A DNA stretch of 64,000 nucleotides from Daphnia carinata (Eukaryota > Arthropoda > Branchiopoda > Diplostraca > Daphniidae): assembly GCF_022539665.2 (NCBI RefSeq), contig NC_081332.1, positions 1,385,773 to 1,449,772 on the forward strand, given 5' to 3'. A model generated the notes under the pieces. The model did no database searches, was not told the origin of the DNA, and saw only the letters and a list, made by a program, of their open reading frames with translations. The position numbers and the translations under genes are program-made. Below are positions 49,401 through 64,000 of this stretch, piece by piece. Every line of letters begins with the position of its first letter. The first letter of the stretch is position 1.

Positions 49401-52400
49401 GTGAGAAAGCCCTTGCGCATACGTATCCCCTTCATTATATTCATAGGATTTTGGGCAGTTGCGAGAGATGGATCTATCGGCCAATCTACCTCCTTGTTTC
49501 ACGTATTTCCCATTTAAATGCCAATCCGAAATGTATATCTCCTCAACTTTTTAGGATTTTCCTTTTGTCTTTCTTTTTTTTTTTTTCGGGCGAAAAGGTT
49601 TAAGGAGGGTGACTAAAATAATGAAACTAAAATCATTTTTTTTTTTCGCTAAAAGGTGGACACTGAAAGGTAAAAAAAAAAAAAAAAAAATAGGTAAAAA
49701 GAAAAGGAGGTAGAGCCACAAAGTAGTTATTAGGAGCACGCGACCACTCCTCCTTTTGAAATACGTTGAGGTAAAAAAGAACGATGGCCTTATAGACAAT
49801 ACAGCCAGAAGGTTTTCAGATAGAGAACCTCAAACCGCCAGGGGGGCAATTCACTCTGCCATTAAAAAAAAAAAAAAAAAAAAACCTGTGGGCGCACATC
49901 ACCACACGCGGCAACAAGAAAAAAAAACAAAAAAAACTCGAAATAAAAGGTAGATAAGTGTATTATAAAAGGGGGAAATAATAAAAAAAAAAAAAAGATG
50001 CAACAAGAAGAGCGATAATATACAGGTATGAGGAAGCTCGTGCGCTGGATATTCAGATTGATATTAGAACGACAGTGGCACGCCATCTGGTTTGAAATTA
50101 TTTTTTTAAAAATGCGTTTTTTATTTTTGTGAAATTGGTTTTATTTTCGAACATCATCGATGTGTCTTTAAAGAAGCACGTGACCGAGCCAAAGTCATCT
50201 ACATAGACGACTGTAATAAATAAAGAAAAAACAAATGAATTGCGGGCTACCGAATTCCACTCGTTCCACCTGATCTCACTCATATTCATGGTCAAAAACA
50301 AAAACAAAAAAACATTTCGTTTTCGTCAATTATGCACAACAATAATCTGGCCTCGTTCATGAATAAATCATTCCGGCTGCACGCGACCATTGACAATAGT
50401 TCAGGAGAAAAAAAAAAAACAAAGATCTCCTGAAAAAAAATGTATCAAAAATCATTTTTTTTTTTTTTTGTCGTATTCAATTTTCAGTTTTGGAAATGAA
50501 ATAAAATGGCAGCCGTATAAATAGAAAAAAAAAATGAAATATTTGTTTTGCTTTTTTTTTTAAGAGCCGCCGAAAGCGACGTGATATTGCACGGTCGGTT
50601 AAATTTTCTTTTGTTTCCCAGCACACACAGAGAAGAGGAGGAGGGGAAGCGTCGTTTGGTCACGGCGCTTTGCTTCCAAACAAACGGGCGAAAGAAAATA
50701 TGAATTTCTCATGGAAAAGTTGCGAAGGGGGAAGGAAACACCCACACACACTCCTGCCCCCCCCCCCCCCCCAAAAAAGACGGTAGGCCTTTCAATTTGT
50801 TCGTATCATTTTTCCATGTGTATGTAGGCCTCTTTGTCACGTCCACACATCTTCAATTTCCGTGAATTTTCTTTTTTTTTTTTTTTTTTTTAAGGGACAA
50901 CCAGTTTTTCTAAATTTTTTTTTTTTTTTGGAGACGGAAAAATCCCCACTTCTCGTTTTAGGGAAATTGTTTTGTTTGCTGTTTAGACTAGGCAAAGAAC
51001 GAGATGCTCATCGTTGGTCAGAGAAAAAAGGGGGAATACCTTTGTTCTTAGAAATGGTGTGACTTGTTTTGATTCATCCTCCGATATCTAGGCCTTATAT
51101 TTGGCAACACTGTTTTTGGTTTGATTTCATTGACCATTGATGATTGTAACCCGAACTATTTTTTTTTTTTCTTTTTGAAAATTCCCCTACTCATAGAAAA
51201 GTTTTTCTTTTTATTTTTCAAAGGGGGCTGAATTAACACCGTGTGTGTTATGAGGTGTGGTTATCCCCCCCCCCTCCTTCTTGTACTCTAACAGAGGGGG
51301 GGGGGGAGAAAGAAGGAGGTTTCAGGTAGACGTTCCAGCATCCACGAAGGACTTGGGTTTCATTTCTTCAACAGAAAAAAACCGTCATCGATGATGGATA
51401 GGCCCTTTTTATTTTTCTTTTCTTTTGTAGCCTACCTTATTTTCTTTTCCACGTTCTGGATGTCGTATGGAACACAAGTCCTATGGAATTGCGTCTAATT
51501 ATTTTTTTATTTATGCAAATGATGTGTGTGTGTGTGTGTTTTTCTTTCTTTCTTAATTAGAGACACCTCATCATCACGCGTTTTCATTGTCAGCCCCGAT
51601 TTTATGCAAAAGTCCTTCAAATTCGAATTTGGATCCTGTTTTTAACCGCCAGCATCCCATTTTTTTTTTTTTCTCTTTTAGATGTTACCCTTTCTGAAAG
51701 ACATGTGAAACGTACTCGACCGAAATATAAAAAAGCAAAATTCAAAAGGGAAAAATCGGGAGGGGTTGCTATTTGCGCTCGTCTTTTATTTTTTTTTTTT
51801 TTGATACACACATTATTTACTATTATTTATTTTTTTTTTTTGTATGTGCACTTGGTTTATAAAAAAATTCTATTGTAGCACTCCTTTTTTTTTTGCGTTT
51901 AGCTGAGCAACGCAGTTACGCAACAGCGTGTGGGGGGGGGGGGGTTGGAATAAAAAAAAAATGGAGCATCGGAATCTCGTTCCCCTCGACTTTCCCATGC
52001 ATTTTCAAACCCTTCCACAATCTCACCCCTTTTTTTTTTTTTCTTACCTCTTGGATTTTAAATCAAACAGTTTTTTTTTTTTTTTTACCTATCTCGTAAC
52101 TGTTAAAGGGGGAGAGAATTTTATCGGGTGGCCGTTGAGAAATGGACCCCCCTCTGATGATTCCCTTTTTTTTTTTTCCTTTAAAATTTGATTTTTTTTT
52201 TTTTTTGATGGTTTAAATTGAAGTGAATAAAAGAGATAAAATTCTTTTGATATATAGCAAAAAAAAAGGGTAGAGTCTCTTTGCGTGGGAATGTGTGTGC
52301 AGAACTTCCAAACCGTTGCGTTTTACGTAACAGCCAAACGTTACGCTTCGATGTGCTTACGTTTTTTTTTCTTTTTAGGTTTCATTTTTTTTTTTTTAAT

Positions 52401-55400
52401 TGGGTGTGTCATTAACTGACGTGTTTTTAAAAACCGAAGAAAACCGAAAAACCCACCGCTTCTTACCGGTTAAAAGAAAAGAATCTTTCAACACATTTCA
52501 AGGTGTTTTCTTCATCATTTTCTACTTCATAAATGTAACACACAAATATCGTCGTTATTTGTGCAGGGGGGAGGGTTGTATACAGTGTCGAATAGCTCAC
52601 CAAAGAGTCCAAGAGAAAGTTGATATGTGATCGCCGTTTGTTGACAATTGTCACGTTCACTCCCGCTGAATTGAAACTTCCTAAAAACAAATGTTGAGGC
52701 ATTGCGGAAGGGATTTTTTTTTTTCTTATTTTCTAGCCCAACCCAAATGTACGAAAGGGTGTGTTCGGTACACGATCGTTTTTTTTGTTTTTTTTTCTAC
52801 AACATTTACAAGAGAGAGAGAGAAAAAAAAAGTCTAGTGAAACTCAGGCAGCTGGAACGAAGAAAATAAACGAATGGCCCGAGGCGTCGATTTATAGGCG
52901 GCTAGGTTTCCACACGACCAACAGCAAAATAAACAACTAAGAAAAAAAAAAAAAAACTCTTTTGTCACTTCTTATACGCCACATGGAACAAACGGAGAGA
53001 TGCTGCACTGCTCTCCTTTCTGTTCTATTATTCAAAAAAAGAGAGGAAGTATTTTTTTTATTTTAAATATATATTCCCCTTCTTTTTTTATGGTTTCAAT
53101 CTGATTGTGATCCGAGTGTGTGTGTCTCTGAAAAAAAAAAAGCGTTTCTTGATTTGAAAAAAAAAAAATCCGGTTTATTCTTTTTAAAAAGTTGTAACAT
53201 CACCTGGTCTTGCTGTACGTCTCTTTCGTGTTATGTGAGGCTATCAGTTTGATCCTCCTTTAGTTTTAATACTTTGGCTGTGTAGAGCTTCTTCCTTTTT
53301 GATGACCTTTTATATATCTAATGCAGAGAGAGAGTTTCGCTTCTTGATGGCTCACACACACAAGGACATTTCTCTATAGAGACACACACAAAAAGAAGAA
53401 AGGTGGCCGGTTTGTCTTCTTTTTTCTTTTTCGATTTCGTCACGTCGAACCAATACGTCGTTCCGGTTTATCGTGGCACCGCATGTGTTCGAAACAAAGC
53501 AAAAGGGGATTTTATGCTGGGGATTCATTAGCACCGCCAATCAATCGATCTGAATCAATTTTGAACGAACAAAACTCGATATTGAAATCGCACTTTCGGA
53601 TGGTCAACTTTGGCCTGCTGTTGGCCAAATCATCAAACGAGATTTTTTTTTTTTTGATTGGAGAAAATGATGGACGATGAACAACTCACAATCTTTCACG
53701 TAAAAAAAAAAAAAATATGAAATTCTCACGAGTTCTTGGACCGTAAATTGCTGCTATACGTGACGTGACATTCGATAAAAAAAAAAAAAATACTCCGTTA
53801 GATACACGTGTCGTTCATTTTTTTTTTTTTTTTCGTACAAGAGGAACCCGACTGTGTGTTGTTTTTTGGTCAGACCTGATTAGCCTTGTGAATACGCCTT
53901 TTTTTTTTGTATAAAAATAAAATTGGCACGAACGTTAATCCGTGGGGAAACATTTGTGGTCGATCTTTTTACCCCTCCGTACTCTTCGTTGTACCTCACA
54001 ATTCCCAATTGTCAAAGAGAAAAAATTGGAAATGATGGCGCCCTTACCCAACCGAACAATCATAACTGATTAAATTTTTTCTCAAAGTGCTGCCGCGATA
54101 CGTCGAGGGAGCACTAGGCGCATTTTTGTTTTCATTGAAACGATCGATCGCACAAAAATTGAGCCTTTTTTTTTATTTTTAAAGAAAAGAAAAAGAAAAT
54201 AGTAATTAAATGCGGTTTACATAATAGACGACCATTGGCGTGACAAGTGTCCATGCAAAGTTGTAGCTCATTACCATACCGACTCAAAGGGTACTATTTT
54301 TTATTTTTTTTCAAATCTACTTTCCAAAGTGAACATATTTTATTTTTGTGTGGCCATGTTACATAAGAGCAACACATGGCTCGAGCTATATTTATGTGCA
54401 TCTCATTAGATTGAGAAAAAAAAAGGCAGGAAGAACCTGTTAAATACGGTGCCATACTCCTGTTGCTTCCTTACTTAGAAATTGTTATTGTTTATCGAAA
54501 CTTGATCGTGTGTGACATTGTCGGATTTTGTTTAAATTCCCAAATATTTCCGAAAGGAAAACAAGAGAGAAAAGGTCAAGAAAAAAACAAAAAAAAACAA
54601 AACAAGGGCCAGTAGAAATAACTTAAGGCAAGAGAACATTACACGGCAAACATGTAGCAGCACCTGCAGCTCACGTGCTGGACGCTGGCGGGGTCCGGAC
54701 GGGGTCTATAAGGTAAGAAGAGAAGGGGGCCACTTATATATATATATATATATAAAATGTATTTTTTTTTTTTTTATTTTCTTTTAAAATCAAAAAAGAT
54801 TTTTGTTTAAAAAGAAAGAAAAAGAAAAGACGATGGCGACTTGACCTCCAAGTCGCGCGGTATACCCAAACCTGTCCATCACAGCTAGGGCATTTTTCTT
54901 TTTCTCTTTTTTCTTCGGCGACTTCTTTTTCATCCCCGTCAAAAAAAAAAAAAAGGAAAGAACAAAAAAATACTGACGTTTTTTTTTTTTTTTTGTTATA
55001 TTCTTTTCTTTTAAACGAAAATTTTGTTCAATTTATTTATTTACCGTCCATCTTAAAATGAAAAAAATTCAAAAACAGTTCAAAATAAATTCGCACTAGT
55101 CCGGATACGAATTGCGTGATATCCCCCTTTTGTTACAAACCAAAAAAAAAAAAAAAAAAAAAAATATATATATAATATTTTTCTATAGTAGCACAAACGA
55201 TCGTTCCTTTTTTTTTTTTTTTTTTTTCCTCGATCGAACCCTCACGTTTCTCATAGAGTCTCTCGTATAACCAAACGCTTTTTTTCTCTTTAAACCAGGG
55301 GTTCGCCCAGGAAAAAAAAAAAAAAAAAATAGGAGGAAGAGAAAATAAGGAACGACCGAAAGAGAGAAGTTGAGCTCATGTGAGAGCGGCGGCAACGGCA

Positions 55401-58400
55401 GCGGCGCCGAGGACGTGACGTGAGAACTTAAACTATCCCCCTCCTCCTCCTCCTCCCTCAGCGTGTATATACTTTCCAATCTAGGCAGGAAATCAGCGGA
55501 GCTCTCTCTCTCTCTTGCTTTAAAGCCGTGTGTGTGTGTGTGTGTAACAGCAGCTAAAGGAAAAAAAAGAAAGAAAAAAAAAAAAAAGGAACGCTCAGCA
55601 ACTGCAGAAGCTCTTGCTGTAATAGACTTTTTGATATTTGCCTAGAATCAAAAGACGAATAAGGCGAACGTATCGATTGGCGCATCTATGCAAACAAGGC
55701 GCAAAATGAAGAAGAAGAAGAACACACGCGAGAAAAATGAATGATATACAGTCGCCTTATATTTCTTGGTTTTTGTTTTGTTTTTGTTTTGTTTTTTAAT
55801 AAAAAAAAAAAGGGGCAGCAGCAAAATGTGAGAGAGGTCGCTCGCCGCCGTCCATCCACAGCCCAGAGGCTCTTTCTTGTAAATGCTTTTCGAAAAAGAA
55901 ACATTCAGATATATATATATATAAATATTTTCTCTACAAGAATAAGAAAAAAAAAAAAAAAAAAAAGGCCGGAGAGATGGAGGGCACGAGCCACACAAGC
56001 AAAGGTTTCTTTGAGATATTTCAAGAAAAAAGAAGAAGAAGAAGAAGAGAGAGTCTGCTCAAGGCTTTTTTCTTTTTTCACCTGGATTCTTCTTTTTTTT
56101 TTTTTCCTTTATAGACATGGCAGGCCCCAGCATTATAGATGTGTAGGCCCTTTCTTCTCTTTTTTCGTCTGTCGTGTTGATGCAAACCCGCACCTTAAAC
56201 ACACGTCCCCTCTCTTTCTCTCTCTATGTGTGTGTAAACAGTCCCCCCTATACGCTGTCACACCTGCGCCATTTTCTACATGCCGATCTTTTTTTTTTAT
56301 TTTTTTTTCATTCTTTTTTAAAATCATTACTAAATATTTTGGTTGTTGGAAAAACAGTGTTGGTCTAAATGCATTTGAAATCGTAAGAACGAGGTACATT
56401 GCAATAGGTTGTTTTGGCTAAAGGTGTGTGTGTGTGTGCTGTTTCTACTAGCGTCTGATGCCAGAGGGCAGTCGGCACACGTTCAGCAGCGAACGAACGA
56501 AACACCAAAAGGCAAAAAAAAAAAAAAAAAAAAAAGGGAACTGTCGGAGAACTCTGGCATCTTTGTGGAGGAGAGTCTTGACCTTGCCTCCTCTCTCTCC
56601 CCTTACAACAGAAAGAAAACTGGCTTCCTCGAGCTTTTGCCATCACACACACTCCCATCTTGGATTCCTCCTTGTGCTGCAAAGCCCAACCGTCTGTTTT
56701 TTTTTTCTTTCTTACGTACAAGAAATTGGGTCTATGACGATGTTTTCCAAATCGATTGCTCAATGAAACAGAGAGAGAAATGAATTTCGTTTTTTTTTAC
56801 TTGTTTTTTTTTTTTCATTTTTGAAATTTTTTTTCCTTTTGTGGAGGAGGAGGAGACGCACTGTACAACAACATATCGTATATAAAGTAGGAAGTTGTGT
56901 GTCTTGAATGTGGACGACGAGAGAAATGAAAAATAAAAACAAATGTTTTTAAAAAAACAAAAGACAAATCGTGTGTGTGTACAGCAGCATATGACAAACA
57001 TTTTTTTTTTTTTGTTCTTTTATGTTTTTTCAATTTTAAAAGAAATCAATCGTTATACCAAATTTTTTTATCTCACCCATTTTTAAAAAAAAACATTTTC
57101 AAATGGCGGGAGAAAAAAAAAAAATTGAGAAATAATTTGAAGTAGTTTTTTTGTTTTGTTTTCGTAATGTATACCAGCAACAAACAAGAAAAGTAGGGAG
57201 ATTGATATAAAAAGGCCTGGGTCTGGGGTCGTACACACTGACGCGTTTTTTTTTTTATATGTATAAGAGTGTGTGTGTGTGTGTGTCTTTCTCTCGCTGT
57301 TCGTGTACAGAATTTTTTTTTCTTTTCTTTTCTTTTTTTTTTTGTAGGAAAGAGCAGGAAAAATTATGGAACAAACAGTGAAACAACAGCAGCGACGAAA
57401 AAAAACAGTAGGGATTTTTTGGATACACTAAAATGATTTCCTCCTGTGGAACACGCACGAAATTTGAAATAAAAAATACACATTTCTTTTTTTTTTTTTT
57501 TTCGAAAAAAATTCAAATGAAAAATGAGAGGCGGGAATGACAAAAGAAAAAAAAAATCAACAGTTTTACATCGGTTGTATAATTATTAGTACATTTCGTT
57601 TTGCACACACACACAATCACATCATTTGTTCACGAATAATGAGAAGAGCGAGGGGGGGGGGGTTTCCTTTTTTTTTTTTTTTTTTTGATATAATATTTAT
57701 AATTGTATATACCATTTGTATTTTGAAAAATAGTGGTTCGATAGAAGAACATGAAAAAAAAAAAAAACGAAAGAAAGATGTCGTTCTACATGTTTTTGTT
57801 TTGTACGGTGTTTTGCAGAACCAAAGAAAAAAAGGGAGATATTTGAAATTTTCGCTCCCTCTCCATTTATTTGGCACATTTCGTCTATTCGAAAATCGTT
57901 TTTTTCTACAATTTTTACGCCCGGATTTTTTAATGAGCGAATTACGTCATTGCGGTGAAATTTTGGTTTCTGAAGAAACACGGAAGTTTAGCGACACGTT
58001 GAAATCCATTTCGATTCAAAACGTTTTTTGTTTTGTTTTTTCAATAGAAAATATGGCCACATTGAAAACGAAAAGAATTGAATCTAGGCTTTCAAACGCC
58101 TTTTTTTTTTGTTTTTGTTTTTAACATTTTCAAATGTGAATAGGAAAACCGCCAAATCGAAGAGGCTTACCTCAAAACATTGCGCCCGCTTCACGTCGAT
58201 CCGTTTTGTTTCAAATAAAAAAGAGTGTCCGGCGTGATTTTTCACCAACGATCTTCCAATTCACCGTGAAAAAAAAACAAAAACAAACAAATGTACGCAC
58301 TGATTGTTGGCTGTGCACGACACACACACGATCACTTTGTTTTGTTTTTCGATGTGGAAATGTAACGAAAGACAACGAAATCATTTGGGGGGCCGGAAAA

Positions 58401-58931
58401 AACAAAAAAAAACAAAAACAAAAATGGATTGCGAAACAAACTTTGGTACAAGGTTTTTTGTTGTCTGCCTCTTTTTTCCCGTCGGAGAAGGAAAAAAAAA
58501 AAAAAAAAAAAGACACACGCACACACACATAGAAACAAATCGGAAATGAAAAGGTGGGCAACACACACACACACACTTCATTGAAATCCCCCCTCTCTCT
58601 CACTGTTCAAAATTTCAAAAAAAAAAAAAAAAAAAAAACGTATAGTTTTTGTCGTATGTATATAACAAGATGAGAAATTGTTAAATAGAAAAAAAAAAAA
58701 GAAAAATGAATTTCGAAATTTGATAGCTTTGCTAAATAAAACAAAAAAAAAAGTACAATCATAATAATTCAATTAAAAAAAAAAATGTCTATATATATAT
58801 ATAAAAAAAAAAAAAAGAAAAAATTGCGGGGGCCTGCGGGGTTCGAACCCGTCGGGGTCACAATTTTTTTTTTTTTTTTTTCTTCGATACACAAAAAAAA
58901 GTGGGACAAAAAAAAGAAAAAAGAAAGAAAC
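46420..58931. other. Gene desert, part 3 (3' flank of vvl)
   Basis: No protein gene is supported; open frames are homopolymer-driven (poly-Phe or poly-Lys). Octamers lie at 46778 (-) and 51513 (+). TA arrays occur near 49082 and 54738, a GT array at 55526-55545, and poly-A/T of 15-25 bases recurs every few hundred bases. The last few hundred bases must include the 3' UTR of vvl; a T-arm-like GGGGTTCGAACCC near 58841 has no tRNA around it. Confidence 0.5.
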
Positions 58932-61500
<2,569 letters not shown>

Positions 61501-61504
61501 GTGC

Positions 61505-61670
61505 GGATGGGGCCACGCCCCTTTCTTTCCTCTCCGTTCAACCCGCCCATTCCGTTCGGTGGGTTGATGAAAAGCCCAAACTTGGGCTCCGCCCGCACTC
61601 CGACCGGCGCCATCGAGCGATTGGAGCGAAGCGATGACGTCACTGTAGCCAATCGCTTTGCTGATTGGCT
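61505..61670 (-). promoter_or_regulatory. Promoter-like block upstream of vvl
   Basis: A GC-rich island in AT-rich surroundings 0.8-0.95 kb upstream of the ATG. It has GC-box-like sequences (CCACGCCCC near 61513, ACCCGCCCA near 61542, CCGCCC near 61590), a CRE palindrome TGACGTCA at 61635-61642, a CCAAT box at 61649-61653 and an inverted one (ATTGG) at 61664-61668. Motif density and position suit a TATA-less developmental promoter. Strand is assigned because vvl is the only gene nearby. Confidence 0.5.
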
Positions 61671-64000
61671 TGCACGCTGTGTCTGCGCCTCGGCTCCTCC
61701 CTTTTTCACGTTCTTTTTTCTTCTTTTGGCTATTTTCTTTTCCTCTTTTTGGCATCTCGCAGGAAAAAGGAAAAGAAAAGAAAAAAAAAACGTTTGAAAG
61801 GAAGGAATGAAAGAACGAAGCAATGACAAATCGACGAGGAAAAACGGCGTCGCCATAGACGTCCCAGCCAACCACGTCATCATCTTACATCGAAATGACG
61901 TTTTTTTTTATTCCTTTTTTTTTTTTCTTACATTTTTTTCTGACTGAAATTGAAACACATCGTCCAGTTATTTCAACAACTCGAGAAAAAAAAAGTTGAT
62001 CCGAAATAAATTTCAGCCAAAAGAAAAAAGGAAGGGGCAGCTGACTTAACCCTCTTATGCAAATGAGACGAGCGTGTTCGTCGTCTTCTCTAATTCCCGG
62101 TCCCCAGACGGGTCACACACACGAAAAAAAATAAAATAAAAAAAAGAAGACGGGAGGGACGCATGTCGATGCGCGCGCAACTCACGGTCGATACAAAACG
62201 AAATGAAAATGCGCTCACGAAATGATATTCCCTCCCGATTAAACCCCCCCCCCCTCCAAAAAAAAAATTGTCTCTGTCAAACAAATGAAGAAAGATAAAT
62301 GTGCGCTTAATGAATGTCTAATAAAAACAAAGAGAGATGTCGAATTGAATGGAAAAAAACAAACAAAATAAATAAAAAGGGAGACACGCTGTAAGATGAT
62401 AAGGAACTGCACACATTTTCAATTATTGTGCAGTTCGCATCTGCGTGTTAAACTTGTTCTTATTGTGCGCAAAAAGTCACGATACAATCAATCCGAATAA
62501 GTATAGCCAAAAGAACCTGAAACTTTATCGGCCATATGTTTGTCAGCCATTGCGAAATTTCGTTCAAACAAAAGAAACAGGTTGGCCTTGATGTTATGAC
62601 CAACACCCTACGTTACATCTTAAAAAATAAACCCAACGCATCACATGATTTCAATTTTTGTCTCTATGTAAAAATAGAAAGAGAAAAAAACAATAAGAAA
62701 CAAAAAAAAAACAAAAAAACATAACAAGATTGATATAAAGAGGATCAGACAGGTCCGGTGATAGATCCGTACAACTGCATCATGTGCTGCCTTCCCTTTT
62801 CTAGTATTTTTCTTTCCCTTTTTTGTGTGACACGAGGCAGCGAAACGAATCATTTGAAAATAAGTTTTTTTTTTTTTTTTTTTTGAAGTAATACACGAAT
62901 CATCATAGGCCACTATTTTCGCCAGGTCTATGTATACGTTGATCTATTTTCGGGCCCCCGTTGATGATGTACCCCCGTGTCTTTTATCCATGGAGCCGCA
63001 TTTTTTGTAAAGCACACAATAAGAGAGCTCGACTTGACGTCACGTGTCCTGACTTCTTTTTGGGGTCTTGACGTCAACAACTCGACGACCCGAGTCTGCG
63101 GTTCTATACGCGTTTGTTTCCGCATCTCGTAGATATATATATATATTTTTTTTTTCGAGGCTTTATCGTGTCCCCCTTTTCTTTTATTCGTCCGATGATT
63201 ATTTCTCCCTCTTACTACTACTGTACACACACGGAGAGCTATATAGCTGCTGGCTGTTGTTGGTCGGGATCGGACGACGTTGGAATACGTAATAGCCTTC
63301 CCCGCATTTGAAGGGCTCTGACACACAAGCCGTCGCATCTCCTGCCTTAGCGCTTGCGCTCTTTTTTAAGTCAACGGCCCCAAAATCTATCGCAATGTTC
63401 AATTGAAAAAAAAAAAAAACGCGCTAAAATAATAGGAAACAACGATTGAAATAAAGTTGCTATTTTTATTAAAAAAAAAAAAAAAAAATCGGACAATATT
63501 TTGATGTAGGGCGAGTTCTACATGTTACACTGCTCCCCCCTCTGTGTGTGTGCCGCTTTGAACGCGTTGCAGACTGGCCAACGCCAACGGAATACCAAAT
63601 GAAGCGACCGACGACCATTGATCTTTTTTTTTTTCCTTCTTTTTCGAGGGGGTTTTTTCTTCTTTTTTGGAAAAAAAAAAAAAAGGAGGTTCGATATCGA
63701 CTTTCATCACGTTGTCTTTTCAGATGGCAGCAGTAGCTTGCGTGTATTATAGAGTCTCGCGTCGTGTGTGTATAGACGCGCTGTGTGCTGTTGCGCTCTT
63801 TTGATTCGTCGCTAATGAAACGATCGCCAACTGAATACGGGAATGAACCAGCTAGATCGTTCCAGTTCATTTTTAGGGGGATTTATTTTAGAAAAAAAAA
63901 AAAAAAAGTTGAGAGTTATGAGTTTGGGCACAGTGAGCCAATACTTTGTGGGGCAGAAATGTACGTCGCCGTCTTGGCGCGTCCGTCCGGACACGACCGG
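61671..64000. other. Upstream region of vvl
   Basis: No gene seen. Contains an octamer ATGCAAAT at 62057, two CRE palindromes at 63035 and 63069, a TA array near 63132, and poly-A/T tracts (62864-62884, 63405-63418, 63471-63488). Open frames are short and compositionally biased. Confidence 0.5.

Noticed and set aside
55183-56783. Long frames near 55-57 kb
   Set aside because: Driven by poly-A/T and CT/GT repeats; composition is poly-Phe or poly-Lys, no domains.
58830-58862. tRNA T-arm-like GGGGTTCGAACCC
   Set aside because: A perfect palindromic arm but no D arm, anticodon arm or acceptor stem around it.

Overview
This is a eukaryotic genomic window, most likely from an arthropod and plausibly a Daphnia-like branchiopod crustacean. 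That is inference from AT-rich intergenic DNA full of A/T and C/G homopolymers and CA/CT microsatellites, multi-exon genes with introns of mostly 50-110 bp and GT-AG borders, and the protein families present. I ran no database search; every gene model was read by eye from both strands.

Layout. 1-5.7 kb: no protein gene, but several splice-flanked exon-like pieces and a ~400 bp palindromic MITE-like element (4.0-4.4 kb). 5.75-6.22 kb: nested hexamer, 12-mer and 14-mer minisatellite. 6.4-11.4 kb: a giant imperfect palindrome with ~2.3 kb arms, each carrying a decayed copy of the same multi-exon gene, and tRNA-like sequences at its centre. 11.4-13.0 kb: several copies of a ~190 bp repeat. 14.06-14.49 kb (+): small Gly/Tyr-rich secreted protein with a TATA promoter. 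15.7-21.4 kb and 22.9-26.6 kb (both -): two head-to-tail copies of an aminopeptidase P gene (M24B metalloprotease); copy A has a signal peptide and a GPI-type tail, copy B lacks the tail. 27.3-27.9 kb (+): CIDE-N protein of the ICAD/DFF45 family with a DETD caspase-type site. 28.1-29.1 kb (-): UTP11, a small-subunit processome component, convergent with the ICAD-like gene. 29.1-58.9 kb: a ~30 kb gene desert. 58.9-60.7 kb (-): intronless class III POU homeodomain factor (vvl/drifter, Brn type). 60.7-64 kb: its upstream region with a promoter-like block.

The housekeeping genes in the middle (peptidase, apoptosis regulator, ribosome biogenesis) do not form a pathway. The long gene-poor flank around the single developmental regulator, enriched in ATGCAAAT octamers (the POU target) and CRE sites near the promoter, fits a regulatory landscape for vvl with possible autoregulation.

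Best candidates for something new: the 5 kb palindrome and its uncharacterised gene, the palindromic MITE, the repeated exon ends of a putative noncoding transcript, the alternative signal peptides and gene-conversion tract of the aminopeptidase pair, and the octamer/CRE organisation around vvl.
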